Of a stretch of 64,000 nucleotides of DNA, positions 26,196 to 34,861 are shown one piece after another. Source of the DNA: Actinacidiphila paucisporea (GTDB lineage Bacteria; Actinomycetota; Actinomycetes; Streptomycetales; Streptomycetaceae); NCBI RefSeq assembly GCF_900142575.1, contig NZ_FRBI01000003.1:105926-169925 (forward strand), given 5' to 3'. The notes below the pieces were generated by a model. That model was not told the DNA's origin and did not search any database. It saw only the letters and a list, made by a program, of their open reading frames with translations. Numbering within the stretch: position 1 is the stretch's first letter; every line of letters starts with the position of its first letter. The position numbers and the translations under genes were made by a program.

Positions 26196-26395
26196 ACCCG
26201 CTCCCTCGCGCCACCGTGCCGTCGTCCTGATCGTCCCACGAGGCGCCCCCGCCCGGACGTGATCCCGGCCACCCGCGCTGACCCCCGCGCGGGCGCACAG
26301 GGCCTACGCTGTCGCCATCAACCCCTCCGCCACCCGCACGGGGGGCGCGACAATCCAGAAAGCACTGGGACCACTGGACTATGGGAGTCACCACC

Positions 26396-27499
26396 GTGAC
26401 TGACGTACGACAGACCGAAAGCGTCGTCGCCAAGCTGTTCCGATCGGAGCAGGGCGGACACGAGCAGGTCGTTCTCTGCCAGGACCGCGACTCGGGCCTG
26501 AAGGCCGTGATCGCGCTCCACTCCACCGCCCTGGGCCCCGCCCTGGGCGGTACCCGCTTCTTCCCGTACGCCTCGGACGACGAGGCCGTCGAGGACGCGC
26601 TCAACCTCGCCCGCGGCATGTCGTACAAGAACGCGCTGGCCGGTCTCGACCACGGCGGCGGCAAGGCCGTGATCATCGGCGACCCCGACACCGACAAGTC
26701 CGAGCGGCTGCTGCTCGCCTACGGCCGCTTCGTGGCCTCGCTCGGCGGCCGCTACGTGACCGCGTGCGACGTCGGCACCTACGTGGCCGACATGGACGTC
26801 GTCGCCCGCGAGAACCGCTGGACCACCGGCCGCTCGCCGGAGAACGGCGGCGCGGGCGACTCCTCGGTGCTCACCGCCTTCGGTGTCTTCCAGGGCATGC
26901 GCGCCGCCGCCCGCGTCCAGTGGGGCGAGCCGTCGCTGCGCGGCCGCCGGGTCGGCGTCGCCGGCGTCGGCAAGGTCGGCAAGCACCTGGTGCAGCACCT
27001 GCTCGACGACGGGGCCGAGGTCGTCGTCACGGACGTGCGGACCGACGCGGTGGACGCGATCCTCGCGCGCCACCCGCAGGTCGGCGCGGTCAGCGACGCG
27101 GACGTGCTGGTGCGCACCCCGTTGGACGTCTACGCCCCGTGCGCGCTCGGCCACGCCCTGGACGACGCGACGGTGGCGGCGCTGACCGCGACCGTGGTGT
27201 GCGGCGCGGCCAACAACCAGCTCGCCCACCCCGGCGTCGAGAAGGACCTCGCCGACCGCGGCATCCTCTACGCGCCCGACTACGTCGTGAACGCCGGCGG
27301 GGTGATCCAGGTCGCGGACGAACTGCACGGTTTCGATTTCGACCGCGCCAAGGCCAAGGCGACGAAGATCTACGACACGACACTGGCCATTTTCGATCGC
27401 GCGAAGGCCGACGGCGTGCCGCCCGCGGTCGCCGCCGACCGGCTCGCCGAACTCCGGATGGCGGAGCGCACCCCGGCGGCGGAATGGCTGCGTCCTTGA
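26396..27499 (+). CDS. vdh: Valine (branched-chain amino acid) dehydrogenase
   Basis: This 367-aa protein is taken from GTG 26396, which has GGGAG at 26383-26387; an ATG at 26381 would add five residues but lacks a good ribosome site. It is a Glu/Leu/Phe/Val dehydrogenase: [10 protein letters not shown] with the substrate-binding glycines, [19 protein letters not shown] containing the catalytic Lys, and a C-terminal Rossmann domain starting [12 protein letters not shown] for NAD. It oxidatively deaminates valine, leucine and isoleucine to 2-oxo acids. In Streptomyces this feeds catabolism and supplies branched acyl-CoA starters for fatty acids and polyketides. It stands alone between divergent and downstream terminator-like sites. 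Confidence 0.93.
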   Translation: MTDVRQTESVVAKLFRSEQGGHEQVVLCQDRDSGLKAVIALHSTALGPALGGTRFFPYASDDEAVEDALNLARGMSYKNALAGLDHGGGKAVIIGDPDTDKSERLLLAYGRFVASLGGRYVTACDVGTYVADMDVVARENRWTTGRSPENGGAGDSSVLTAFGVFQGMRAAARVQWGEPSLRGRRVGVAGVGKVGKHLVQHLLDDGAEVVVTDVRTDAVDAILARHPQVGAVSDADVLVRTPLDVYAPCALGHALDDATVAALTATVVCGAANNQLAHPGVEKDLADRGILYAPDYVVNAGGVIQVADELHGFDFDRAKAKATKIYDTTLAIFDRAKADGVPPAVAADRLAELRMAERTPAAEWLRP

Positions 27500-27522
27500 G
27501 TGACGCACGTGACCGAACGCAC

Positions 27523-27565
27523 GGCCCGATAGCAAGTTCGCGCTAGAAGAAGGTAAAATCGGGCC
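27523..27565 (+). terminator. Stem-loop after vdh
   Basis: GGCCCGAT (27523-27530) pairs perfectly with ATCGGGCC (27558-27565) around a 27-nt loop, 24 nt past the vdh stop. A TAAAAT box at 27554-27559 overlaps the right arm and could be a -10 element for the next gene, so the structure may be a regulatory hairpin rather than a terminator. Confidence 0.4.
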
Positions 27566-27669
27566 TGACCAGGCAGGACAGGGTCGTGAAGCACCCCTGA
27601 TCCGACGCGCGTCGTGCGGGCGACGTACCGTGCGGCGTCGGAAGCAGGTACCGTTGGGGCCCTACGGAC

Positions 27670-27691
27670 CGGTCTCTCTCCGGAGAGACCG
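27670..27691 (+). promoter_or_regulatory. Hairpin in the leader of the DUF3073 gene
   Basis: CGGTCTCTC and GAGAGACCG pair over 9 bp around a TCCG tetraloop, about 65 nt before the ATG of the DUF3073 gene. It may be an RNA structure in the 5' untranslated region. Confidence 0.4.
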
Positions 27692-27756
27692 CTCCGCATC
27701 ATGAACGCGTGTCAAGACTCGGGGCCGTTGAGCCCCGCCGTTAAGGGGGTCGAGCC

Positions 27757-28026
27757 ATGGGGCGCGGCCGGGCCAAGGCCAAGCAGACGAAGGTCGCCCG
27801 CCAGCTGAAGTACAACAGCGGCGGTACGGATCTCTCACGTCTGGCCGACGAGCTGGGCGCATCGCCGTCGAGGCCGGTTAATCCGGAGCCTGTCGAGGAC
27901 GATGACGACGAGTTGGACGACGACGACCCGTACGCTCAGTACGCGGATCTGTACAACGACGACGGCGAGGACGAGGACGAGCAGTCGTCCGACTCACCGT
28001 CCTCGTCGCAGCGTCGTCGCGCTTGA
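27757..28026 (+). CDS. DUF3073 domain-containing protein
   Basis: This 89-aa protein starts at ATG 27757 after AAGGGGG. The N-terminus is strongly basic (GRGRAKAKQTKVARQLKY), followed by NSGGTDLSRLADEL. The second half is a highly acidic tail of Asp/Glu runs ending in a Ser-rich segment and RRRA. This is the standard layout of the DUF3073 family, which is nearly universal in actinobacteria, commonly lies next to purM, and has no established function. The charge split suggests a nucleic-acid or ribosome partner; that is inference only. Confidence 0.92.
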   Translation: MGRGRAKAKQTKVARQLKYNSGGTDLSRLADELGASPSRPVNPEPVEDDDDELDDDDPYAQYADLYNDDGEDEDEQSSDSPSSSQRRRA

Positions 28027-28052
28027 CGCAGCGAGGACACCACACACGCTGA

Positions 28053-28083
28053 CCCGGCCGGGGGCGACCAGCCCCGGACCGGG
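28053..28083. terminator. Bidirectional terminator between the DUF3073 gene and purM
   Basis: CCCGG (28053-28057) with CCGGG (28079-28083), and inner CCGGGG(G)C with GCCCCGG, form a long stem with small bulges. TTT follows in the plus direction. It lies between two convergent genes. Confidence 0.6.
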
Positions 28084-28170
28084 TTTCGTCGTGCTCCGGA
28101 GCGGGCGGTCCGGCGTACGGTTCCGGCCGGCAGGCCGTCCGTACGCCCGGGGAACCGCGCACCCACCGGG

Positions 28171-29247
28171 TCAGCCGGCGTAGTCACCGACCAGCTCCAC
28201 GGCGGCCGCGCCGCTTTCGCGTGCCGTGACCTCGCCCGCGACCCACGCGCCCACGCCCCGGTCGGCCAGCGTGGCCAGCGCCACCTCGACGGACTCCTGC
28301 GGCACCACGGCGATCATGCCGACGCCCATGTTCAGCGTCTTCTCCAGCTCGGCCCGCTCCACCTGCCCGGCCGCGCCGACCAGGCCGAAGATCGGGGCCG
28401 GCGTCCAGGTCGCACGGTCGACGGTGGCGCGCAGGCCGTCCGGGACGACCCGGGCCAGGTTGTTGGCCAGGCCGCCGCCGGTGATGTGCGAGAAGGCGTG
28501 CACCTCGGCGGTACGGGTCAGGGCCAGGCAGTCCAGCGAGTAGATCCTGGTGGGCTCCAGCAGCTCCTCGCCGAGCGTCCTGCCCAGCTCGGGAACCTCC
28601 CGCTCCAGCCCCCAGCCGGCCCGGTCGAAGAGCACATGGCGGACCAGGCTGTACCCGTTCGAGTGAAGTCCGGAGGACTCGATGGCGATCACCGCGTCAC
28701 CCGTACGGATGCGCTCGGCGCCCAGCAGCCGGTCGGCCTCGACCACGCCGGTGCCCGCGCCCGCGACGTCGAAGTCGTCGGGACCCAGCAGCCCGGGGTG
28801 CTCGGCGGTCTCGCCGCCGACCAGGGCGCAGCCGGCCAGCACGCAGCCCTCGGCGATGCCCTTGACGATGGCGGCGACCCGCTCGGGGTGGACCTTGCCG
28901 ACGCAGATGTAGTCGGTCATGAACAGCGGCTCGGCCCCGCACACGACCAGGTCGTCCACGACCATGCCGACCAGGTCGTGGCCGATGGTGTCGTAGACGC
29001 CCATCCGGCGGGCGATGTCGACCTTGGTGCCGACGCCGTCGGTCGCGGAGGCCAGCAGCGGCCGCTCGTAGCGCTTGAGCGCCGAGGCGTCGAAGAGGCC
29101 CGCGAAGCCGCCGATCCCGCCGACGACCTCGGGGCGGGTGGCCTTGCGCACCCACTCCTTCATCAGGGTCACGGCACGGTCGCCGGCCTCGATGTCGACG
29201 CCCGCTGCGGCGTAGCTGGCACCGGTCGTTCCGGTTGTCTCAGGCAT
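28171..29247 (-). CDS. purM: Phosphoribosylformylglycinamidine cyclo-ligase
   Basis: This 358-aa enzyme starts at ATG 29247 (MPETTGTTGASYAAAGVD); a GTG nine bases upstream is an alternative. It converts FGAM and ATP to AIR, step five of purine synthesis. PurM-fold motifs are visible: YAAAGVDIEAGDRAV, the catalytic ATP-binding SATDGVGTK, VVCGAEPLFMTDY, GGETAEHPG, and the C-terminal HITGGGLANNL. It follows purF in the same orientation with a 48-nt gap, so the two are probably one operon. The convergent neighbour is the DUF3073 gene. Confidence 0.97.
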   Translation of the reverse strand: MPETTGTTGASYAAAGVDIEAGDRAVTLMKEWVRKATRPEVVGGIGGFAGLFDASALKRYERPLLASATDGVGTKVDIARRMGVYDTIGHDLVGMVVDDLVVCGAEPLFMTDYICVGKVHPERVAAIVKGIAEGCVLAGCALVGGETAEHPGLLGPDDFDVAGAGTGVVEADRLLGAERIRTGDAVIAIESSGLHSNGYSLVRHVLFDRAGWGLEREVPELGRTLGEELLEPTRIYSLDCLALTRTAEVHAFSHITGGGLANNLARVVPDGLRATVDRATWTPAPIFGLVGAAGQVERAELEKTLNMGVGMIAVVPQESVEVALATLADRGVGAWVAGEVTARESGAAAVELVGDYAG

Positions 29248-29295
29248 TGCTGGCACTTTCGTGTCGGGCGTGTCGGGATGCGGGGCGGCGGGGGG

Positions 29296-30813
29296 TCACG
29301 GCCTGCGCAGGGCGTCGGCGGCGTCCGGGCCGCCCGCCAGCTCGACTTCGAGCAGCTGCTTGCCCAGCAGCTCGGGGTCGGGCAGGTCCATGGGGTACTC
29401 GCCGTCGAAGCAGGCGCGGCACAGGTTGGGCTTGGCGATCGTGGTCGCCTCGACCATGGCGTCGAGCGAGATGTACGCGAGCGAGTCGGCGCCCAGCGAG
29501 GTGCCGATCTCCTCGACGGTCATGCCGTTGGCGATCAGCTCGGCGCGGGTGGCGAAGTCGATGCCGAAGAAGCAGGGCCACTTCACCGGCGGTGAGGAGA
29601 TCCGTACGTGGACCTCGGCGGCGCCCGCCTCGCGCAGCATCCGCACCAGGGCGCGCTGGGTGTTGCCGCGGACGATCGAGTCGTCGACGACGACCAGCCG
29701 CTTGCCGCGGATGACTTCCTTGAGCGGGTTGAGCTTGAGCCTGATGCCGAGCTGCCTGATGGTCTGCGACGGCTGGATGAAGGTCCGGCCCACGTAGCTG
29801 TTCTTGACCAGTCCGGAGCCGTACGGGATACCGCTGGCCTCGGCGTAACCCACCGCGGCCGGGGTGCCGGACTCCGGGGTCGGTATGACCAGGTCGGCTT
29901 CGACCGGCGCCTCCTTGGCGAGGCGGCGGCCCATCTCCACCCGGGAGAGGTAGACGTTGCGGCCCGCGATGTCGGTGTCGGGGCGCGCCAGGTAGACGTA
30001 TTCGAACACGCAGCCCTTGGGGCGGGCCTCGGCGAAGCGGGAGGACCGCAGCCCCTGCTCGTCGATCGCGATCAGCTCGCCGGGCTCGATCTCCCGGACG
30101 AAGCTGGCGCCGCAGATGTCGAGGGCGGCGCTCTCGGAGGCGACGACCCAGCCGCGCTCCAGCCGGCCGAGCACCAGCGGGCGGATGCCCTGCGGGTCGC
30201 GGGCCGCGTAGAGGGTGTGCTCGTCCATGTAGACGAGGCTGAAGGCGCCCTTGATCTTCGGCAGAACCTGGGGCGCGGCCTGCTCGACCGACAGCGGGGT
30301 GCCGTCGGGACCGGTCTGCCCGGCGAGCAGTGCGGTGATCAGGTCGGTGTCGTTGGTCGCGGCGACCCGGGTGGTACGGCCCGGGGTCTGCGGCATGTCG
30401 GCGACCATCCCGGCCAGCTCGGCCGTGTTGACCAGGTTGCCGTTGTGCCCGAGGGCGATGGAGCCGTGGGCGGTCGCGCGGAAGGTCGGCTGCGCGTTCT
30501 CCCACACCGAGGCGCCGGTGGTCGAGTAGCGGGCGTGGCCGACGGCGATATGGCCGGTCAGCGAGCCGAGTGAGGTCTCGTCGAAGACCTGGGACACCAG
30601 TCCCATGTCCTTGAAGACCAGAATCTGGGAGCCGTTGCTCACTGCGATGCCCGCGGACTCCTGTCCGCGGTGCTGCAGGGCGTACAGCCCGAAATAGGTG
30701 AGCTTGGCGACCTCTTCGCCGGGGGCCCAGACACCGAAGACGCCACACGCGTCCTGGGGGCCTTTCTCACCGGGGAGCAGGTCGTGGCTGAGTCGTCCGT
30801 CACCACGAGGCAC
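29296..30813 (-). CDS. purF: Amidophosphoribosyltransferase
   Basis: This 505-aa enzyme catalyses the committed step of purine synthesis, PRPP plus glutamine to phosphoribosylamine. A 22-residue propeptide precedes the nucleophile Cys23 in DACGVFGVW, which becomes the N-terminus after autocleavage. The Ntn glutaminase domain (HRGQESAG, YSTTG, HNGNLVN) is followed by the phosphoribosyltransferase domain with the PRPP loop VVVDDSIVRGNT. Late cysteines (PPVKWPCFFG, CRACFDGEYP) fit the Fe-S-containing class. The GTG at 30813 lies 7 nt after a TAGACT -10 box with no Shine-Dalgarno, so a leaderless mRNA is predicted. purM follows downstream. Confidence 0.97.
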   Translation of the reverse strand: MPRGDGRLSHDLLPGEKGPQDACGVFGVWAPGEEVAKLTYFGLYALQHRGQESAGIAVSNGSQILVFKDMGLVSQVFDETSLGSLTGHIAVGHARYSTTGASVWENAQPTFRATAHGSIALGHNGNLVNTAELAGMVADMPQTPGRTTRVAATNDTDLITALLAGQTGPDGTPLSVEQAAPQVLPKIKGAFSLVYMDEHTLYAARDPQGIRPLVLGRLERGWVVASESAALDICGASFVREIEPGELIAIDEQGLRSSRFAEARPKGCVFEYVYLARPDTDIAGRNVYLSRVEMGRRLAKEAPVEADLVIPTPESGTPAAVGYAEASGIPYGSGLVKNSYVGRTFIQPSQTIRQLGIRLKLNPLKEVIRGKRLVVVDDSIVRGNTQRALVRMLREAGAAEVHVRISSPPVKWPCFFGIDFATRAELIANGMTVEEIGTSLGADSLAYISLDAMVEATTIAKPNLCRACFDGEYPMDLPDPELLGKQLLEVELAGGPDAADALRRP

Positions 30814-30820
30814 AACACCG

Positions 30821-30850
30821 AGTCTAGGGCAGGTTCGCCCGTCGTCCGAA
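30821..30850 (-). promoter_or_regulatory. purF promoter, leaderless geometry
   Basis: On the minus strand TAGACT (30826-30821) is followed by 7 nt and the GTG start of purF. TTCGGA (30850-30845) is a possible -35 element with an 18-nt spacer. Transcription would begin at the start codon. Confidence 0.6.
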
Positions 30851-30900
30851 CGAGGGACGTGCCCCGGACGTGCCCGATCACTGTTTCTATGCGCGTAGCG

Positions 30901-30937
30901 CCTTGGGGGACACGGGGGTGTGACGTGCCCCCCAAGG
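30901..30937. promoter_or_regulatory. Strong stem-loop upstream of purF
   Basis: CCTTGGGGG (30901-30909) pairs perfectly with CCCCCAAGG (30929-30937). It lies about 50 bp upstream of the purF -35 region and about 400 nt beyond the stop of the next minus-strand gene. It may terminate that upstream transcript or act as an operator for purF. The rest of the 525-bp gap (30851-31338) shows no gene; its right end is unusually AT-rich for this genome. Confidence 0.45.
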
Positions 30938-31338
30938 TACGGGCGGGCCGGCCGGTAAGGGGATGTGCGTGCACCCGGCCGACGGTCTGCGCCCGCATCT
31001 TAGGTCGACCGCGCCGCGCGCCGCGCGGCAGCGGCGGCGGATGGCCGGAAACCGCCGCTGCGGAGAGCCGCCGGAGGGCACCGGGGGTCACGCGGGGCCG
31101 CCGGGGCACGGAAACGCCCGCCGGTACGGGGGTTCCGGCGGGCGCGTATCCCGGACGGAACAGCACGCCGAAATGCGACATTCCGGCTGAGCCCGTCGTC
31201 ATAATCCTAGAAAAGCCGACAGGCGCGGCATATACCGACGGGGATTTCCGGCGCAAATACGCCATACCCATTACCGGGCATATTCGGGCACAATGGCCGC
31301 GAAGTGAGTGACGATCACGTCGCCGTATGCCCCCGGTG

Positions 31339-32145
31339 TCAGCGCATGACCGGCAGGTACGGACCCAGGTCCGCGCGTTCCCCGCTGGCCGCGACGGCGG
31401 CGGTCTCCAGCGCCTCGGCCCAGCCCGTACGCCCGGTGGCGAGCCGGATCCAGGTCAGCGGGTCGGTCTCCACCACGTTCGGCGGGGTGCCGCGGGTGTG
31501 CCGCGGGCCCTCGACGCACTGCACCGCCGCGTAGGGCGGCACCCGCACCTCCACCGCGTTGCCCGGCGCCTTCGCGGCGAGCGCGTCCGCCAGCACCCGC
31601 ACCACCGCGGCCACCGCCTGCCGGTCCAGCGCCACCTCGCGGCCCGTCGCGCGGGCCAGGTCGTCGCTGTGCACGACCAGTTCCACCAGCCGCGTCACCG
31701 TGAAGTCCAGCGCCCGCATCCCGCCGAAGGGCTCCGCGAGCAGCCTGCCGGGCCGCAGCGCCTCCTTCCGCAGCGCGCCGAGCCCGTCCACCGCCGCCTC
31801 GATCGCGGCCACCGGGTCGTCCATCGCCTGCTCGGCCGCCCGCGTCGAGGCGTCCAGCCGGTCGGCGATCGGCCCGGTCTCCTGCGTCCACGCGTCCAGC
31901 CCGGTCAGCTTCCCGCCGGGCACCGGCTCGGGCTCGCCCAGCAGCACCCCGAGCACGTCCACCTGCCGCACGATGTGCGCGACCAGCAGCCGCACGTCCC
32001 ATCCGGGCAGCCCGGCCGCCCCGCCGTACGCCTCCGCGGGCAGCCCCCGTACGGCGTCCCGCACATGCCCCGCCTGCGCGACCAGCGCGTCCCAGGTCCG
32101 GTCGGGGTCGTACGTCCGCGCGCGGCGGCGGCTGGCAGGAGGCAT
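31339..32145 (-). CDS. Maleylpyruvate isomerase-like, sterol-carrier-domain protein
   Basis: This 268-aa protein starts at ATG 32145. The N-terminal half is a DinB-like four-helix bundle of the mycothiol-dependent maleylpyruvate isomerase type (DPDRTWDALVAQAGHVRDAV, LPGWDVRLLVAHIVRQVDVL, LVELVVHSDDLARA). The C-terminal part looks like a bacterial SCP domain (NVVETDPLTWIRLATGRTGWAEA). Family members may act as mycothiol-dependent enzymes, but the substrate is unknown. A gene of this type lies near purF in Streptomyces. TACCCT ends six bases before the ATG and no Shine-Dalgarno is seen, so a leaderless transcript is likely. Confidence 0.85.
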   Translation of the reverse strand: MPPASRRRARTYDPDRTWDALVAQAGHVRDAVRGLPAEAYGGAAGLPGWDVRLLVAHIVRQVDVLGVLLGEPEPVPGGKLTGLDAWTQETGPIADRLDASTRAAEQAMDDPVAAIEAAVDGLGALRKEALRPGRLLAEPFGGMRALDFTVTRLVELVVHSDDLARATGREVALDRQAVAAVVRVLADALAAKAPGNAVEVRVPPYAAVQCVEGPRHTRGTPPNVVETDPLTWIRLATGRTGWAEALETAAVAASGERADLGPYLPVMR

Positions 32146-32151
32146 ACGGCC

Positions 32152-32157
32152 AGGGTA
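32152..32157 (-). promoter_or_regulatory. -10 hexamer with leaderless geometry at the SCP-domain gene
   Basis: TACCCT (32157-32152, minus strand) is separated from the ATG at 32145 by 6 nt. No -35 consensus is seen in the G/C-only sequence upstream. Confidence 0.45.
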
Positions 32158-32193
32158 GGGCCCCGGCCCCGGGGCGGGCGGACCGGCCGGGGG

Positions 32194-33201
32194 TCAGCCG
32201 AGAGCGGCCGGCAGGCCGAACAGCGGGAAGAGGGCGGGGTCCTGGAAGGAGGTCAGGCGGGCGATGCGGGGGCCGTCGAAGGCCGGGACCTGGAGGGAGT
32301 GCGCGCGGTGGACGCCGTCGGGACCGCGGCGGTAGGTGGCAAGCGCCGGCCCAGCGTTCGCCGCGGTACGGACGATCCGCAGGGCCGACGGGTCCGCGGG
32401 CGCCCGGGACGCGGCGAAGGCGGCGACCGCGGCGCCGCCGGCGAACCAGGTGGGGACGGGCGGCATCTCGTAGACCGCGTCGTCGGTGAGCAGCCGGGTC
32501 AGCGCGGCGATGTCGGCGTTCTGGAAGGCGGTCGCGTAGCGGTCCAGCAGGGCGAGGCGGTCCGGGTCGGTCGGCTCAACGAGGTCGTCCTCCGCGGGCG
32601 CGGCCTGCCGCAACTGCGTACGGGCCCGCTGGAGCAGGCTGTTGAGCGCGGCGAGGGACACCCCCAGCAGGTCCGCGGCCTGCGGACCCGGCCAGTCCAG
32701 CACGTCCCGCAGGATCAGCGCGGCCCGCTGCCGTGGCGGCAGGTACTGCAGGGCCGCGATCAGCGCCAGCCGCATCCCGGCCCTGGACGCCACGATCGCG
32801 CCCGGGTCGTCGGCGTCGCCGGGCGCGTCGGGGAAGGGTTCGAGCCAGGGCACCTCGGGGGCCGCCGCGAGCACGGGTGCGTCCGGGTCGTCCGCCGGGG
32901 CGCCGAGCCCGGACGGCATTGGGCGGCGGCTGCGGCTCTCCAGCGCCCGCAGGCAGACGTTGGTCGCGATCCGGTACAGCCAGGTGCGCAGCGACGACCG
33001 CCCCTCGAAGCCGCCGTAGGCCCGCCAGGCGCGCAGCAGCGTGTCCTGCACCAGGTCCTCGGCGTCGTGCGCGGAGCCGAGCATCCGGTAGCAGTACGCC
33101 TGCAGCTCGCCGCGGTACGGGCCGGTGAGCCGACCGAACTCCGCTTCGTCAGTGACCGATCCATCGGTATCCAAGGCCGCTCCCTGCCGGCTTGCGGGCA
33201 C
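32194..33201 (-). CDS. ECF sigma factor with SnoaL-like C-terminal domain (SigG/TIGR02960-like)
   Basis: This 335-aa protein is taken from GTG 33201 (GGGAGG nine bases upstream); a TTG at 33174 with GGGAG is an equally plausible start. Sigma region 2 is clear (YCYRMLGSAHDAEDLVQDTLLRAW, then RTWLYRIATNVCLR). Region 4 follows (LQYLPPRQRAALILRDVLDW, then AADLLGVSLAALNSLLQRA). About 130 further residues form an NTF2/SnoaL-like domain (LLDRYATAFQNADIAALTRLL), as in ECF groups that use this extension instead of an anti-sigma factor. It is divergent from the MFS transporter and may control it. Several ATCGGT/ACCGAT palindromic motifs lie in the shared region. Confidence 0.92.
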   Translation of the reverse strand: MPASRQGAALDTDGSVTDEAEFGRLTGPYRGELQAYCYRMLGSAHDAEDLVQDTLLRAWRAYGGFEGRSSLRTWLYRIATNVCLRALESRSRRPMPSGLGAPADDPDAPVLAAAPEVPWLEPFPDAPGDADDPGAIVASRAGMRLALIAALQYLPPRQRAALILRDVLDWPGPQAADLLGVSLAALNSLLQRARTQLRQAAPAEDDLVEPTDPDRLALLDRYATAFQNADIAALTRLLTDDAVYEMPPVPTWFAGGAAVAAFAASRAPADPSALRIVRTAANAGPALATYRRGPDGVHRAHSLQVPAFDGPRIARLTSFQDPALFPLFGLPAALG

Positions 33202-33303
33202 ATCGCGTGCCCTCCCCCAGTGAAGACCCCGGCGGCACCGCGACCTCATCGGTCACCCTCCCGGCCGCCCCACCGATGACATCGGCCGGCCGGCCGTATC
33301 GGT
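33155..33303. promoter_or_regulatory. Cluster of ATCGGT/ACCGAT motifs between sigma factor and MFS genes
   Basis: ACCGAT occurs at 33155-33160 and 33272-33277, and ATCGGT at 33163-33168, 33248-33253 and 33298-33303. The first pair forms the palindrome ACCGATCCATCGGT. The middle pair, with one extra C/G, forms 7-bp inverted arms 18 nt apart. They flank the starts of both divergent genes and are candidate operator or sigma-recognition sequences. Confidence 0.4.
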
Positions 33304-33348
33304 ACCGGGTGACGGCACGACCCGACACCGCAGGGAAGGAAACGACAC

Positions 33349-34785
33349 ATGGCCAGTCCGGAGCTCACCGCCCGGCCCGCAGGCCCCGCCGCCGCGACAC
33401 AGGAGCAGCGGCCGTGGCTGATGCTGGCCGTACTGCTGCTCGGGCAGTTCATGGGCCTGCTCGACGTCACGATCGTCAACGTGGCGACACCCGCCATCGG
33501 CGCCGGCCTGCACTCCTCGGGGGCGGCTCTGCAGATGGTGGTCGGCGGCTACACCGTCGCGTACGCGATGCTGCTGATCACCGGCGCCCGGCTCGGGGAC
33601 CTCTACGGGCGGCGCAGGATGTACCTGGTCGGCGCCTGCGTCTTCACGCTCACCTCGCTGCTGTGCGGGCTCGCCCCCGACACCGCCGTGCTGGTCGGCG
33701 CCCGGCTGGTGCAGGGCGCGGGCGCGGCGGTGATGGTGCCGCAGATCATGAGCGTCATCCAGATGCGCTTCACCGGCCCGGCGCGCGCGAAGGCACTGTC
33801 CGCGTACGGCGCGGTGCTGTCCGTCGGGGCGGTCGCGGGCCTGGTGCTCGGCGGCTTCTTGGTCGGCGCGGACCTGCTGGGCACCGCCTGGCGGCCGGTC
33901 TTCCTGGTCAACGTGCCGCTCGGCGCCCTGCTGGTGGCACTGGTCCCGCGGCTGGTCCCCGCCGACGAGCCGCGCGGCACCCGGCGGCTGGACTTCGCCG
34001 GGCTGGCCCTCGCCGTCCCCGCGGTGATCCTGGTGGTGCTGCCGCTGGTGCTGGGCCACGAGACCGGCTGGCCCGCCTGGACCTACGCCTGCATGGCGGC
34101 GGGCGCCGTCCTCGCGACCGTCTTCGTCCTGGTCGAGCGGCGCGTCGCGGACCGCGGCGGCGACCCGCTGCTGGACCTCGCGGTGCTGCGCGCGCCCGGC
34201 CTGGCCGCCGGCATCGCCACCCTGGGGTGCATGCAGGTCGCCTACGGGGGCTTCCTGTTCACCCTCGCACTGCACCTGCAACTCGGCCTCGGCGACAGCG
34301 CGCTGCGCGCCGGCCTCGCCTTCTTCCCGCTCGCGGCGGTCTTCGGCGTCGTCGGCTTCTTCTGGCGCAAGCTGCCGAGCCGCGTCCACCACCTGCTGCC
34401 CGCCGCCGGCCTCGCGCTGTGCGCGCTCGGCTACCTGGGCATCGCGGCGGGCCTGCACGACGGCTCGCAGGACAGCCCGCTGCTCTGGGCGGCGATGGTG
34501 CTCGCCGGCGTCGGCATGGGTCTGTCGCTGAGCCCGCTGCTGGCGCTGGCGCTGGTCGGGGTGCGACCCGAGCAGGCCCCGGACGCCGGCGGCCTGCTGA
34601 CCACGACGATGCAGCTCGGCCAGGTCGTCGGCGTCGCCGCCTTCGGCACGGTCTTCCTGTCGCTCGCCGGCTCGCACCCGTCGGGCCACGCCATCGCCAC
34701 CACGTCGGAGTGGATGGCGGCGCTGTCGGTGGTCGGAGTCGCGGGCGGCGCCTCGCTGGCCCGTACCGTCCGCGGCGCCCGGTGA
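33349..34785 (+). CDS. MFS transporter, DHA2 (EmrB/QacA-type) drug-proton antiporter
   Basis: This 478-aa membrane protein starts at ATG 33349, with AAGGA upstream. About 14 hydrophobic segments fit the DHA2 family. Family motifs include LDVTIVNVATPAIG in TM1, GARLGDLYGRRRMYL (motif A) after TM2, ARLVQGAGAAVMVPQ in TM4, and LSVGAVAGLVLGG in TM5. It probably exports a hydrophobic drug or a natural product. The divergent ECF sigma factor and the small downstream ABM-like gene are its likely regulatory and operon partners. Confidence 0.92.
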   Translation: MASPELTARPAGPAAATQEQRPWLMLAVLLLGQFMGLLDVTIVNVATPAIGAGLHSSGAALQMVVGGYTVAYAMLLITGARLGDLYGRRRMYLVGACVFTLTSLLCGLAPDTAVLVGARLVQGAGAAVMVPQIMSVIQMRFTGPARAKALSAYGAVLSVGAVAGLVLGGFLVGADLLGTAWRPVFLVNVPLGALLVALVPRLVPADEPRGTRRLDFAGLALAVPAVILVVLPLVLGHETGWPAWTYACMAAGAVLATVFVLVERRVADRGGDPLLDLAVLRAPGLAAGIATLGCMQVAYGGFLFTLALHLQLGLGDSALRAGLAFFPLAAVFGVVGFFWRKLPSRVHHLLPAAGLALCALGYLGIAAGLHDGSQDSPLLWAAMVLAGVGMGLSLSPLLALALVGVRPEQAPDAGGLLTTTMQLGQVVGVAAFGTVFLSLAGSHPSGHAIATTSEWMAALSVVGVAGGASLARTVRGAR

Positions 34786-34861
34786 CCCCACCTGTCCCGC
34801 TGTTCCCCTGCCTGCGAACTCCCGCGGATCGGCCGCGGTTGTCCCCGAGAAAGAAGGCACC

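Noticed and set aside
28177..30813. Purine riboswitch or other known aptamer near pur genes
   Set aside because: purF appears leaderless and the purS leader is only about 30-50 nt, leaving no room for a purine aptamer; no conserved riboswitch core was seen.
30670..31311. Plus-strand open frame across the purF upstream region
   Set aside because: It begins antisense to purF, has no ribosome site, and the translation is low-complexity.
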